Assembly: GCF_001045445.1 (NCBI RefSeq)
Contig: NZ_LFNF01000003.1
Coordinates: forward strand, 620,001 to 684,000
Source: Chryseobacterium sp. BLS98
GTDB taxonomy: Bacteria; Bacteroidota; Bacteroidia; Flavobacteriales; Weeksellaceae
DNA: 64,000 nt
Direction: 5' to 3'
Shown: one piece after another, positions 52,698 to 61,798 of the stretch
How the letters are laid out: each line of letters begins with the position of its first letter
Position numbering within the stretch: the stretch's first letter is position 1
Made by a program: the position numbers and the translations under genes
The notes under the pieces: model-generated
The model's input: the letters and a program-made list of their open reading frames with translations, nothing else
Database searches by the model: none
What the model was told of the DNA's origin: nothing

Positions 52698-53426
52698 TTA
52701 ATGTGAATGGCCGGCCACAGGATGGTGATGGAACAAATGCATTATCAGCGCTAAAGAAACACCAATAATGACAAGTCCGATCTTTACCCAGTCGATATTG
52801 TGATTTTTATTGCTTTCGAAAATAATAACAGATGAGATGTGAAGGAAAATTCCTCCTACAATAGCCAGAAAATAAGGCTGCAGATCAGGATTAAAATAAT
52901 TTCCAAGCAGCATTCCCATTGGAGAAGCAAGAGCAAATAGAGCCACAATCAGCAATGAAGGATAAGGTGAGGTTTTAGATTCATTTTTCCGGTTGAACAA
53001 AAAAGCTCCGAGTATAAAAGAAATCGGAAGATTGTGAAACACGATTCCCAGAAGATATGGAGATAAATGTTCTTCTTCATTAGCCAAAGGTATTCCTTCA
53101 ATAAAAGCATGGATAAATAAACCTACCATTAATGCCACAGGAAGAATGTTGTGCTCATTATGATGATGGAAATGTCCATGTTCAAAACCTTTTGTAAGGG
53201 CTTCCAGGATCATTTGAAGCAAAACACCTGCTATAACGAAAATTCCCAGACTGCTTCCTGCTTCAGAAGCATATACCTGTGGAAAAACTTCATTCAGGCA
53301 GATCGTGATCAGGAATCCGGCGCTTAGTACCAGAAGATTTTTAGCCAGTTTTTCCTTTTTTCCGAAATGCTTGCCTAAAAAAACGCCTGTAATAACGCTT
53401 AATATCAGTAAAACGACCGTTATCAT
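52698..53426 (-). CDS. ZIP family metal transporter
   Basis: A 242-residue inner-membrane transporter with about eight helices. Metal-site motifs of the ZIP family: HAFIEGIPL near residue 107 and HNLPISFILG near 130. Two His-rich loops are present, HGHFHHHNEH near residue 85 and a C-terminal HLFHHHPVAGHSH, likely zinc-binding. It imports Zn or a related divalent metal. Its start overlaps the end of the methyltransferase gene by 4 bp (atga). Confidence 0.9.
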   Translation of the reverse strand: MITVVLLILSVITGVFLGKHFGKKEKLAKNLLVLSAGFLITICLNEVFPQVYASEAGSSLGIFVIAGVLLQMILEALTKGFEHGHFHHHNEHNILPVALMVGLFIHAFIEGIPLANEEEHLSPYLLGIVFHNLPISFILGAFLFNRKNESKTSPYPSLLIVALFALASPMGMLLGNYFNPDLQPYFLAIVGGIFLHISSVIIFESNKNHNIDWVKIGLVIIGVSLALIMHLFHHHPVAGHSH

Positions 53427-54151
53427 GCCTTTTTCTTAAATAAATTGATGCAGCGTGGTGAAACTTCACGGTCAAATTCATTCAGCTGGTAATCGCCCCA
53501 GATTTTAATTCTTTCAAAACCGCATTCAGTTGCATAAGAATTGATGGCTTCCAGGGTATGAAGCTTTACTTTTTCAAAGAAATGAAAAGGTTTTCCGTCC
53601 GCTTCAAAACGGATATCTTTGATGATATGTCTTCCTTCGATCTTTTTCAGGATCTTAAAATCAATATTACCGCGGGTTATGGTGGTTTCAGGAACTAAAT
53701 TTCTTCTTACATATTCTTCATTCAGGTAATCAAGAACAAAATAGCCTCCCGGTTTTAAAACATCATAAACCGACTGAAAAACTTTTTTATCATCGTTTTC
53801 GTTGTCGAAATACCCGAAGCTGGTAAATAAGTTGAATACCGCATCCATGGGATCTGCATCAATAGGATTCCGCATGTCGTGCACATTGAAAAGAAGAGTC
53901 TGGGTTTCAAACTGCTTATCGAATTCAATGCTTTGTCTGGAAAGATCCAGTCCGAGAACATCGTAGCCTAATTTGTTAAGGAAAACAGAGTGCCTGCCTT
54001 TTCCGCACGCCAGATCAATAATCTTGGATGATTGCGGTAACTGAAGGTCTTCAGTAAGCTTTGTAATGAAATTTTCTGCTTCCGTATAATCTCTGTTGCT
54101 ATAAAGAAGATGATAATAAGGTGTATCAAACCAAGATTCAAACCATTCCAT
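53423..54151 (-). CDS. Class I SAM-dependent methyltransferase
   Basis: A 242-residue soluble methyltransferase. Motif I IIDLACGKGRHSVFL near residue 44 with the acidic GYDVLGLDLS strand following, motif II region AVFNLFTSFGYF near 106, and motif III LKPGGYFVLDYLNEE near 132. The later part is a beta-rich extension (GRHIIKDIRFEADGKPFHFF). The substrate is unknown; relatives act on small molecules. It is coupled to the ZIP gene. Confidence 0.88.
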   Translation of the reverse strand: MEWFESWFDTPYYHLLYSNRDYTEAENFITKLTEDLQLPQSSKIIDLACGKGRHSVFLNKLGYDVLGLDLSRQSIEFDKQFETQTLLFNVHDMRNPIDADPMDAVFNLFTSFGYFDNENDDKKVFQSVYDVLKPGGYFVLDYLNEEYVRRNLVPETTITRGNIDFKILKKIEGRHIIKDIRFEADGKPFHFFEKVKLHTLEAINSYATECGFERIKIWGDYQLNEFDREVSPRCINLFKKKA

Positions 54152-54286
54152 AATGCAAAAATAACTAAATTTGTGCGGTTAAAAGCAAAGTATTTAAATA
54201 TTGGAAGATCGAAAAATTCAATGGACAGTAAAATTGAACCTGTAATCTTTTAATTATTAAATCATTAAATCTTTTAATATATATTT

Positions 54287-55450
54287 ATGGACACAGAAAA
54301 TCTAAAGATTCAGATAAAGACATTCTTCGGACTGGAGCAGATTCTTGCTGAAGAAATCAAAAAATTGGGAGGACGAAATGTAGAAATTAAAAACCGGGCG
54401 ATTAATTGTGAGGGAGATCTGGGTTTCCTTTATAAAATTAATTACTCTGCAAGAACTGCATTAAAAATTCTGATCCCTGTATTTGAATTTAAGGCATTTA
54501 ACCAGCATCAGTTTTACAGTAAACTTTCTGCTATTGCCTGGGAAGAATATATGGATGTAGATCAGTCTTTCGCGATCGATTCTACCGTAAATTCCGAAAC
54601 ATTCAAACATTCCCAGTTTGTTACCCTGAAAATGAAGGATGCTATTGTTGATTATTTTCAGGATAAATTCAACAGACGTCCTGATGTAGAAACAAAAAGT
54701 CCTGATATCAAATTCCACCTGCACATCGACCGGGAACTGGTTACTGTTTCTTTGGATTCATCAGGAGATCCTTTGTTTAAAAGAGGGTATAGAAAAGAGC
54801 AGGGCGAAGCCCCTATCAACGAAGTACTGGCAAGCGGAATGCTGCAGCTGGCAGGCTGGGACGGAAAAGGGAACTTTTTAGACCCGATGTGCGGTTCGGG
54901 GACTCTTCTTATTGAAGCGGCTATGATTGCCATGGATCTTCCTGCACAGATTTTCAGAAGAAGGTTTGCATTTCAGAACTGGAATAATTATGATGCCGAT
55001 CTTTTTGCGAAAATTAAAGAAGTCAGAGTTAACAGAGTAAAAGAGTTTACAGGAAAGATCGTCGGCTATGATATTGATGCCAGAATGCTGAATGCAGCCA
55101 GGATCAATATTGAAGCGGCTGAAATGGAAGATGTGATTGAAGTAAGAAAACAGAATTTCTTTGACTCCAAAAAAGAACTTTTCCCATTATTGATGGTTTT
55201 CAATCCTCCTTACGATGAGAGAATTTCTATTAACGACGATGATTTTTACAAGAAAATAGGAGACACTTTCAAAACAAGTTATCCCAATACCTTAGCGTGG
55301 CTGATCTCTTCTGATCTGGAAGCTGTGAAAAAAATCGGGCTCCGTCCTTCAAGAAAGATCAAACTTTTCAACGGAAAACTGGAAACAAGATTCCTTCAGT
55401 ATGAGATGTACGAGGGCACGAAAAAGGTGCATAAGATTGAAAAGAATTAA
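54287..55450 (+). CDS. THUMP-domain 23S rRNA-type methyltransferase (RlmL N-terminal-like)
   Basis: A 387-residue RNA methyltransferase with an N-terminal ferredoxin-like/THUMP domain (about residues 5-155, including GLEQILAEEIKKLGGRNVEI) and a C-terminal SAM domain. Methylation motifs: RGYRKEQGEAPINEVLASGM near 165, DPMCGSGTLLIEAAMIA near 203, and the catalytic NPPYDER near 305. This matches the RlmL N-terminal half/YpsC group, which methylates guanine N2 in 23S rRNA. It is a single gene followed by a clear terminator. Confidence 0.92.
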   Translation: MDTENLKIQIKTFFGLEQILAEEIKKLGGRNVEIKNRAINCEGDLGFLYKINYSARTALKILIPVFEFKAFNQHQFYSKLSAIAWEEYMDVDQSFAIDSTVNSETFKHSQFVTLKMKDAIVDYFQDKFNRRPDVETKSPDIKFHLHIDRELVTVSLDSSGDPLFKRGYRKEQGEAPINEVLASGMLQLAGWDGKGNFLDPMCGSGTLLIEAAMIAMDLPAQIFRRRFAFQNWNNYDADLFAKIKEVRVNRVKEFTGKIVGYDIDARMLNAARINIEAAEMEDVIEVRKQNFFDSKKELFPLLMVFNPPYDERISINDDDFYKKIGDTFKTSYPNTLAWLISSDLEAVKKIGLRPSRKIKLFNGKLETRFLQYEMYEGTKKVHKIEKN

Positions 55451-55464
55451 CTGAATAAAAATAT

Positions 55465-55493
55465 AAACCTTCCATTGCGGAAGGTTTTTGTTT
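55465..55493 (+). terminator. Terminator after the THUMP methyltransferase gene
   Basis: 9-bp stem aaaccttcc/ggaaggttt (55465-55473, 55479-55487), then T-rich. Confidence 0.85.
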
Positions 55494-55603
55494 TATTTTA
55501 AATTGTTTATTAAAGATCAGCTTCATCAAAGTAACAAAATTGATTTCCTCTTTGCTGTCTTAAATCTGAAGTAATGTTAATGATCTTTGCGTTAATTTTT
55601 TGC

Positions 55604-55638
55604 TCACAGATCTCACAGATTACGCAGATTTTTGCCAT
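55604..55638. repeat. Dispersed cagatta-cgcagattttt element
   Basis: gctcacagatctcacagatt continuing acgcagatttttg. The same words open each of the repeats at 14315-15254 (cacagattttgcagattacg), so this is a solitary relative. Confidence 0.6.
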
Positions 55639-55685
55639 CTCAAATTCGGAGTAATACTTATTATATGTGTGAAAAATCTAGCTAA

Positions 55686-56492
55686 TCAGCTTAAAGCGGA
55701 AGGTACCAGACCAAATTGTTTTTTAAAAGCATGAGAGAAATGCGAGAAATCCTCAAAACCTACCTCCAGAAATACATCAGAAGGTCTTTTTTGTTTTTCC
55801 TTTAAATGATAATAAGCCAGTTCAAGGCGTTTTTGGGTAAGCCAGCGCTGAGGAGTAGTCTGAAAAATCCTTCTGAAATCCCTGTTGAAAGTGGATAAGC
55901 TTCTGCCCGTCAGGTACCCAAACCGTTCTAAAGACATATTGAACATATAATTTCTTTCCATAAATCCGGCCAGATCAATTTTTCCCGGTTCTTCAAAATC
56001 TGTGAGGACGGCATCTATATCCGGATCAATTTCCCTTAAAATGCTGATGGCTTCAGTAATTTTTAATATGGCAATATTTTCAGGAAAAGGTCCTTCCATT
56101 TCAAAATAGGGGATCAGGGAGACAAGGCAGCTTTTCAGTAAAGGATGGCTCTGAAAACTATGAATCTTAGACTCCCGGCTAAAAGCTTTATGTTTCACTT
56201 CAACGGAAGCATAAAACTGTTTCAGCCGTTCTGTTGTAAGGTGCATTACTACAGCTTTATGCGGAAGTCCGTCTTTGGGATAATTGATGATCGTGGCGAG
56301 ATGATTTCTCGGAATCAGGAAGATATCCCCAGCCTTGAATACATATGTTTTATCAGCCTGGATAATCTTTGTTTCCCCTGATATAAACCAGACCAGCATA
56401 TGGAATTCAAAAACGGTTTCTGTTTTAAAGAGCTTATCATCATAGGTGGAAAGCTTGATATCCGGGGTAATATATTGTATCTGGAAATCCAT
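55686..56492 (-). CDS. AraC family transcriptional regulator
   Basis: A 268-residue regulator. The N-terminal half is a cupin-like sensing domain (VFKAGDIFLIPRNHLATI). The C-terminal part is the AraC double helix-turn-helix: NMSLERFGYLTGRSLSTFNR, then the second motif RPSDVFLEVGFEDFSHFSHA and FKKQFGLVPSAL. The gene downstream of a regulator of this type is often its target. Here the SDR gene lies 39 bp upstream on the same strand, so they may be co-transcribed. The inducer is unknown. Confidence 0.9.
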   Translation of the reverse strand: MDFQIQYITPDIKLSTYDDKLFKTETVFEFHMLVWFISGETKIIQADKTYVFKAGDIFLIPRNHLATIINYPKDGLPHKAVVMHLTTERLKQFYASVEVKHKAFSRESKIHSFQSHPLLKSCLVSLIPYFEMEGPFPENIAILKITEAISILREIDPDIDAVLTDFEEPGKIDLAGFMERNYMFNMSLERFGYLTGRSLSTFNRDFRRIFQTTPQRWLTQKRLELAYYHLKEKQKRPSDVFLEVGFEDFSHFSHAFKKQFGLVPSALS

Positions 56493-56531
56493 GATCTGTA
56501 GTTTATCAGTACAAATGTATTTAAAAAGAGA

Positions 56532-57545
56532 TTATTCCGTATCAAATTTGAAGTCCAGCATTTCTTCGCTTAATTTCCATAACCTTTCTGCATTCTTCCT
56601 GTCGATGGAATAAGGCTGTACACCGCGGATCGTTTCAGGATCGTCATATCTGTGCTCTATCTGTCCAAGATCTATTTCAGCAATATCGCAGTTTTCACAA
56701 TAAACTCCACCGATATTCTGAAGAGCAGGACTCGTTGCACACCAGACTGTTGTGGCAGCACCTTGTGGAATTGTTTTTAATTTGGCTTCAACTTCAGGTT
56801 TTATTTTCCCGTTCTCATCATGAGTTCCCATCTGGATAAAAAGGTCTATCGGTTCTTCTCTTCCAAGATCAGTTCCGTAAACAGATCCGGGATGTATGGA
56901 ATAGGCTCTGATGTTGAACTTTTTTCCTCTTTCATCCAATTCCGTGGCCAATAAATTACAGGCTGTCTTCGACTGTCCGTATCCCAGCAGGGTCTGGTAT
57001 TCCCTTTGCTCAAAATTCGGATCTTCAAAATTAAAATCGGACATCTGGTGGCCATATGAAGAAACGCTGAGAACCCTTGCATTGCCTGATTTTTTCAATG
57101 CGGGCCATAACCTTGCTGTAAGATGGAACTGGCCCAGGTAATTGGTGGCCAGCTGTGACTCGATACCTCTGCTGTCTCTTCGGAGAGGGACCCACATAAT
57201 TCCGGCATTATTGATCAGGAGATCGAGCTTTCTGCCGGATGCGAGGAATCTTTGACTAAAGTCATCAATAGACGCGGGGTCCATCAGATCCATTTTTTCA
57301 AATTCAATATTCTGTATACCCGCAAGATTTTTTTCTGCTTTTTCAATGTCTCTCGCAGGAATAATTATTTTGGCACCTGCAGATGCAAGTACTTGAGTCG
57401 TTTCGAGGCCGATTCCTGCATAGCCGCCTGTGATGATTACTGTTTTGCCCGTAAGGTCAGTTCCTTCTATAATTTCCGATGCTGTAGTCTTTGCATTAAA
57501 TCCTGAAAGGATAGGATGCTGTAGTGGATTGATGTTGTGTGTCAT
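56532..57545 (-). CDS. Short-chain dehydrogenase/reductase
   Basis: A 337-residue SDR oxidoreductase. NAD(P) motif TGGYAGIG at 39-46, LINNAGIMWVP near 108, and the catalytic YGQSK (YxxxK) near 183. The length exceeds the usual 250, with an N-terminal extension (MTHNINPLQHPILSGF) and a C-terminal part that includes CATSPALQNIGGVYCENCDI, as in retinol-dehydrogenase/WW-oxidoreductase-like members. Substrate unknown. The AraC regulator gene follows. Confidence 0.9.
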   Translation of the reverse strand: MTHNINPLQHPILSGFNAKTTASEIIEGTDLTGKTVIITGGYAGIGLETTQVLASAGAKIIIPARDIEKAEKNLAGIQNIEFEKMDLMDPASIDDFSQRFLASGRKLDLLINNAGIMWVPLRRDSRGIESQLATNYLGQFHLTARLWPALKKSGNARVLSVSSYGHQMSDFNFEDPNFEQREYQTLLGYGQSKTACNLLATELDERGKKFNIRAYSIHPGSVYGTDLGREEPIDLFIQMGTHDENGKIKPEVEAKLKTIPQGAATTVWCATSPALQNIGGVYCENCDIAEIDLGQIEHRYDDPETIRGVQPYSIDRKNAERLWKLSEEMLDFKFDTE

Positions 57546-57696
57546 TTTTTGGGTTTTAAATTTCTATAGCAAAAGTAGTGGCTGTTCATTTTTATGATTT
57601 TGTTTAAAATGTCAAATAATTGTGTTAAGAATTTCATGGTATTTATATCCTGCAGTTTATTTAAAAGTAAATTTCTTCCAATAACCTGTTAAACTG

Positions 57697-57728
57697 TTTG
57701 TAGATTCTTCAGCGAATAAGTAATTTTG
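57697..57728 (+). promoter_or_regulatory. Promoter of the glycosyltransferase gene
   Basis: TTTG at 57697-57700, 20-bp spacer, TAATTTTG at 57721-57728, an exact -7 match. The predicted start is about 9 bp before the TTG start codon. Confidence 0.68.
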
Positions 57729-57741
57729 AAAAATTTTCAAT

Positions 57742-58746
57742 TTGAGACCTACCATTTCCATTGTTGTTGCTATTTTCAATCGAAAAGACGAGCTTTTTGA
57801 ACTGCTGAATTCTTTGACTTTTCAGACAGACAAGGAGTTTGAAGTGATTATTGTGGATGATGGATCTTTTATTGACCTTAAACCCACCATTCACAACTTT
57901 GAAGAAATATTGGATATCAAATATTTCAGAAAGGATAATTCCGGTCCCGGTCTTACCCGGAATTATGGAGCGAAAAGAGCTCAGAATGATTGGCTTCTGT
58001 TTGTAGACAGCGACGTGATCGTAGAAAAAGATTATATCGAAAATATTAAAAAAGATATTGAAACCATTCCGTGTGATGCTTTCGGTGGGGCGGATAAAGC
58101 GCATAAAGGATTTAACCTGATGCAGAAAGCCATTTCGTACTCAATGACGTCGGTTTTTACAACAGGAGGAATCAGGGGAAGTAAAAAGGCGGTTTCCAGA
58201 TTTCAGCCGAGAAGCTTTAATATGGGGGTAAAGAAAGAGGTTTTTGAAAAAGTAGGTGGTTTTTCCGAAATGAGGATCGGTGAAGATCCGGATCTGTCCA
58301 TGACCCTTTGGGAAAATGGTTTTACAACTGCATTTTTTGATGATATTGCCGTATATCATAAGCGTAGGGTAGATTTGGGTAAATTTTCCAAGCAGGTTTA
58401 TCAGTTTGGTTGTGCAAGGCCCATTCTTAACCAAAGACATCCCAATTATGTCAAAATCTCATTTGCATTTCCTACCCTTTTCATGCTGGGCTATATTTTG
58501 GGATTTCTAGAATATTTTATTTTAGGCAGAGGAATTATCCTTGCCTTTTACGGGCTGTACACATTCCTTGTGCTGTTCCATGCCATGATTGTAACTAAAA
58601 ACATTAGTATCGCCGGAATGGCGGTGATTTCCACTTATATCCAGATGTTTTCCTATGGCTATGGTTTTCTGAAATCATGGGTGCTGCTGAATGTTTTCAG
58701 AATGAAGCCCGAAGATGCCTTTCCGAAACATTTCCACCTTAAATAA
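57742..58746 (+). CDS. Family 2 glycosyltransferase
   Basis: A 334-residue GT-A fold enzyme. It begins at TTG 57742 (MRPTISIVVAIFNRKDELF): a stop lies five codons upstream in the same frame, and there is no ATG before the conserved SIVVAIFNR strand. FEVIIVDDGSF and LLFVDSDVIVEKDY (DxD-like) bind the nucleotide sugar, and GGFSEMRIGEDPDLSMTLW carries the ED motif of the acceptor site. Two or three hydrophobic helices at the C-terminus (YILGFLEYFILG, ILAFYGLYTFLVLFHAM) tether it to the membrane. Product unknown; likely surface glycan synthesis. Confidence 0.9.
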   Translation: MRPTISIVVAIFNRKDELFELLNSLTFQTDKEFEVIIVDDGSFIDLKPTIHNFEEILDIKYFRKDNSGPGLTRNYGAKRAQNDWLLFVDSDVIVEKDYIENIKKDIETIPCDAFGGADKAHKGFNLMQKAISYSMTSVFTTGGIRGSKKAVSRFQPRSFNMGVKKEVFEKVGGFSEMRIGEDPDLSMTLWENGFTTAFFDDIAVYHKRRVDLGKFSKQVYQFGCARPILNQRHPNYVKISFAFPTLFMLGYILGFLEYFILGRGIILAFYGLYTFLVLFHAMIVTKNISIAGMAVISTYIQMFSYGYGFLKSWVLLNVFRMKPEDAFPKHFHLK

Positions 58747-58751
58747 AAAAA

Positions 58752-58784
58752 ATAAAAGCTGCCGGAAGTTCCAACAGCTTTTAT
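58752..58784. terminator. Bidirectional terminator between the glycosyltransferase and PLP-enzyme genes
   Basis: 10-bp stem ataaaagctg/cagcttttat (58752-58761, 58775-58784) with an inner ggaa/ttcc pair. Confidence 0.75.
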
Positions 58785-58793
58785 AACAATAAA

Positions 58794-60020
58794 TTAGGAT
58801 ATGAATAAAGTTTCATGGTTGAGAACGTCTGTTTTCAGCATGCATTCCCGCATTTTTTCATAAGTTCTTGCGATGTCGTGATCCAGTCCGATGGAGAATC
58901 TGATCAGCCCGTCCGATATACCCATTGCCTCACGCTCTTCTTCCGGAATTTCCGATGAAGTGGAGCTTCCCGAACATGAAAATAAAGTTTTGTAGAATCC
59001 TAGGCTTACAGCCAGATATCCGAGATTTTCCTGCTGCATCATTTCCATCAGCTCATTCGCTTTTTCCGTGGTTCCAGCATCTAAAGTTAACAGACCCCCG
59101 AATCCGTATTCCTCATGCATCATGCTTTTCATCAGTTCATGATCCTTGTGGGATTTCAGGCCCGGATAAGACACTTTCAGACCGTCCTTTTCGAATCTTT
59201 CAGCCAGATACATGGCATTGTGGCTGTGCTGTTTCATCCTGATGTGAAGCGTTCTCAGATTTTTAAGGATACTTGCAGAACGGAAGCTGTCCATGGTGGG
59301 ACCCAATAGCATGCATGCTCCGTTATTTACATTTTTGGTATCATTAATGAATTCCTGGCTTCCACAGTAAACACCGCCTACCGTATCGCTGCTTCCGTTA
59401 ATGAACTTCGTTAAGCTATGAATAACGATATCAGCTCCCAGTAACGTTGGTGAAACAGAAAGAGGGGAGAAAGTATTGTCTACGATCAGTTTTAAATGAT
59501 GTTTTTTACAGATTTCAGAAAGTTTTCTGAGATCCGCTACTTCCAGAAGCGGGTTGCTCACACTTTCACAGTAAATAACTTTTGTATTGGGAGTTATAGC
59601 ATTTTCTATAGATTCAAAATTGCTGATATCTACAAAAGTGGTATCAATATGAAAAGGAGGCAGGAAATTTTTAAGGAAAGCATAGGTTCCTCCATAAATT
59701 GTTCTGCTGGAAATAATATGGTCACCACTCTTGCATATCTGCATCAGGACAGATGTAATGGCTCCCATTCCGGATGCTGTAACGTTGGCGGCTTCAGTAT
59801 TTTCCATTTTTGCAAGTGCCTGTGCAAGGTAAAGATTCATCGGGGATGAGTGTCTTGAATATAAATAGCATCCTTCCGCATTTCCTTCAAAAGTATCAAA
59901 CATGGTTTTGGCAGAAAGGAATGTATAGGTAGAACTGTCAGAAATTGATGGATTTACCCCTCCGAATTCGCCAAAATACTGAAGATCCTGGATCTCATTA
60001 GCTGCATTAAAATTGTCCAT
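58794..60020 (-). CDS. Cys/Met metabolism PLP enzyme (methionine gamma-lyase/cystathionine gamma-synthase type)
   Basis: A 408-residue trans-sulphuration family enzyme. YSRHSSPMNLYLAQALA (55-71), TASGMGAITSVL, DNTFSPLSVSP with PLP-contact Asp181, and PLP Lys205 in HSLTKFINGSSDTVGG. It may cleave methionine or make or break cystathionine. The exact reaction is not clear. The divergent Lrp-type gene 158 bp away suggests control by an amino acid, as expected for a degradative methionine lyase. Confidence 0.87.
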   Translation of the reverse strand: MDNFNAANEIQDLQYFGEFGGVNPSISDSSTYTFLSAKTMFDTFEGNAEGCYLYSRHSSPMNLYLAQALAKMENTEAANVTASGMGAITSVLMQICKSGDHIISSRTIYGGTYAFLKNFLPPFHIDTTFVDISNFESIENAITPNTKVIYCESVSNPLLEVADLRKLSEICKKHHLKLIVDNTFSPLSVSPTLLGADIVIHSLTKFINGSSDTVGGVYCGSQEFINDTKNVNNGACMLLGPTMDSFRSASILKNLRTLHIRMKQHSHNAMYLAERFEKDGLKVSYPGLKSHKDHELMKSMMHEEYGFGGLLTLDAGTTEKANELMEMMQQENLGYLAVSLGFYKTLFSCSGSSTSSEIPEEEREAMGISDGLIRFSIGLDHDIARTYEKMRECMLKTDVLNHETLFIS

Positions 60021-60078
60021 AAGCTTTAGGTTTTATTTATCGGCCTAAATATGCTCTGTTTTCATAATTATTACAAGG

Positions 60079-60154
60079 TATATTTGAATTTGTAGAATAT
60101 AAATCTATAATTTATGTTTTATATAGAAAATATGTTTGTTATATTTGAATTTGT
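60079..60154. promoter_or_regulatory. Paired 15-bp repeats in the PLP enzyme/Lrp divergent spacer
   Basis: tatatttgaatttgt occurs exactly at 60079-60093 and 60140-60154, 61 bp apart (about six helical turns), with very AT-rich DNA between. Each contains TATATTTG, a -7-like box on +. TATGTTTG at 60131-60138 also fits. Likely Lrp-type binding sites and the lrp promoter. Confidence 0.6.
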
Positions 60155-60178
60155 TAAACTTTATCCAAAAAAACATCT

Positions 60179-60637
60179 ATGAATTTTGACGAAACCGATA
60201 AAAAACTGCTGCTGTACCTCCAGGAAGACTGTAAGCAAACGACCAAAGAGCTGGCTTACAAGCTTAATTTGTCTGTAACAGCTGTGTATGAACGCATCAA
60301 AAAGCTTGAAAACTTTGGCGTGATCTCAAAATATGTGGCACTATTGGACCGTCATAAAGTAAACAGGGATTTTATTGTACTGTGCCACATCAAATTAACA
60401 CAGCACAAAAAAGAATTTGTATTGCAGTTTGAAAGAGAAGTAATGAATCTGCAGGAAGTCACGGAATGCTTTCATGTGAGCGGAGATTACGACTATATTC
60501 TTAAAATAGGGGTGAAGGATATGGAGGATTATCGTAATTTTATGCTCAGCAAATTAACGGCCCTTCAGCATATAGCAAGCACTCACAGCTCATTTATGAT
60601 CTCTGAAGTGAAGAATACAACGGCCATTGTGCTTTAA
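60179..60637 (+). CDS. Lrp/AsnC family transcriptional regulator
   Basis: A 152-residue regulator. N-terminal winged helix-turn-helix (DETDKKLLLYLQEDCKQT, then KELAYKLNLSVTAVYERIKK) and a C-terminal RAM/ACT-like ligand domain (HIKLTQHKKEFVLQFEREV, VTECFHVSGDYDYILKIGV). It should form octamers that sense an amino acid. It is divergent from the PLP enzyme gene, which is the natural target, and convergent with the bestrophin gene, whose stop is only 3 bp away. Confidence 0.92.
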   Translation: MNFDETDKKLLLYLQEDCKQTTKELAYKLNLSVTAVYERIKKLENFGVISKYVALLDRHKVNRDFIVLCHIKLTQHKKEFVLQFEREVMNLQEVTECFHVSGDYDYILKIGVKDMEDYRNFMLSKLTALQHIASTHSSFMISEVKNTTAIVL

Positions 60638-60640
60638 AAT

Positions 60641-61672
60641 TTATACCAGAACACCGTTTTTAGATGAAATTGCTTCCGGAAGCTCCGTTTCACCTCCCAT
60701 TTGTAAAAGATCAATTTCTATTGCCCTGCAGATGGAGAGCATCGGGATATCAAACATTAATCCGCCAAAAGGGTTTTCAGAATAATCACCTACCAGCTCC
60801 ATGATGATATAGATCCATCCGATGATAATACAGAATGGAATAGAGGTCCAGATTCCCCAATCGCCTAATTTGGCAAATTCATTCACCAAACCTAAAGGAA
60901 GCAAAAGGATAAAAAGGATATTGAATACGAATGCGGTACTTGCAAACTGCCTTGGTGAAGGGAATTTTTTAATTCTTTCAGCCTGTCCCTGGTAATTATA
61001 AAATTCATTTAAAGAATTTTGCAGCTGCATCTGGTTGAATTCGGAAATGATTTTTTTGTTCTTTAATTCATTGATCTCTTTGGCTTGCTTTGAAATCAGG
61101 TACGTGGCAAAATTTTTATACTCGGACTGCAGTTCGAATTCCTCTTCGGAAAGATATTTGTGCAAAAATATAGGAGTTCTTCCGTAATCAGGGAACCCGG
61201 CTTTGATCACTCTGTGACGTTTGAGGTCAATATTTTTAAAACTATCCTCTTCATCACTGATGTGCTCCCATTCTGCAGGAACCAGAAGCTGTTCGCGGAA
61301 AGTATAAAGCCACGCAATATGGCGGTAAATGATTCTTTTTCTTCGGTCTTCCAGTTCAAAAGCCCCGGTTTCTTCATTTTCAGTATCAAAAGCATAGACC
61401 ATGGCAGCAAATGAGCGGCTTGAATTAACAATTCCACCCCATATTTTTCTGGCTTCCCACAATCTGTCATAAGCCTGGTTATTTTTAAAACCTACCAGGA
61501 AAGCTTCTGCCGTACCAATCAATGCCACCGGTACCCAGGGAATGATCATCCAGTGCCAGTTGAAAAAATAAAATAATGCCGTAATCAAGGTGCACCAAAC
61601 GGAAATCCATATCAGATGGATCCCGGAAAGATTTAAAACCTGTTTGTAGTTGACGTATTTTGTGGTGATCAT
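60641..61672 (-). CDS. Bestrophin-type anion channel protein
   Basis: A 343-residue membrane protein of the bestrophin (former UPF0187) family, a pentameric channel. ALIGTAEAFLVGFKNNQAYD and RLWEARKIWGGIVNSSRSFA at about 50-90 form the signature region. Helices are near 20-38, 43-60, 245-265 and 275-295. SENPFGGLMFDIPMLSICR near the C-terminus matches the conserved end motif. A hypothetical role is osmotic or pH balance. No terminator is visible between it and the convergent Lrp gene. Confidence 0.9.
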   Translation of the reverse strand: MITTKYVNYKQVLNLSGIHLIWISVWCTLITALFYFFNWHWMIIPWVPVALIGTAEAFLVGFKNNQAYDRLWEARKIWGGIVNSSRSFAAMVYAFDTENEETGAFELEDRRKRIIYRHIAWLYTFREQLLVPAEWEHISDEEDSFKNIDLKRHRVIKAGFPDYGRTPIFLHKYLSEEEFELQSEYKNFATYLISKQAKEINELKNKKIISEFNQMQLQNSLNEFYNYQGQAERIKKFPSPRQFASTAFVFNILFILLLPLGLVNEFAKLGDWGIWTSIPFCIIIGWIYIIMELVGDYSENPFGGLMFDIPMLSICRAIEIDLLQMGGETELPEAISSKNGVLV

Positions 61673-61748
61673 AATGCTGTGCGGAATTTGGTGTGCATAT
61701 AAACAAAAGAAATACCAAATAGGATTTTCTAATGCTTATTAAATGTAA

Positions 61749-61778
61749 TAAAAAAAACCTCTAAAAAATTAGAGGTTT
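61749..61778 (-). terminator. Terminator after the E1 gene
   Basis: 9-bp stem aaacctcta/tagaggttt (61755-61763, 61770-61778) with an A run on the 5' side, a U-tract on the minus strand, 20 bp after the E1 stop. Confidence 0.85.
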
Positions 61779-61798
61779 CATATAATTTGTAAAGCTAA

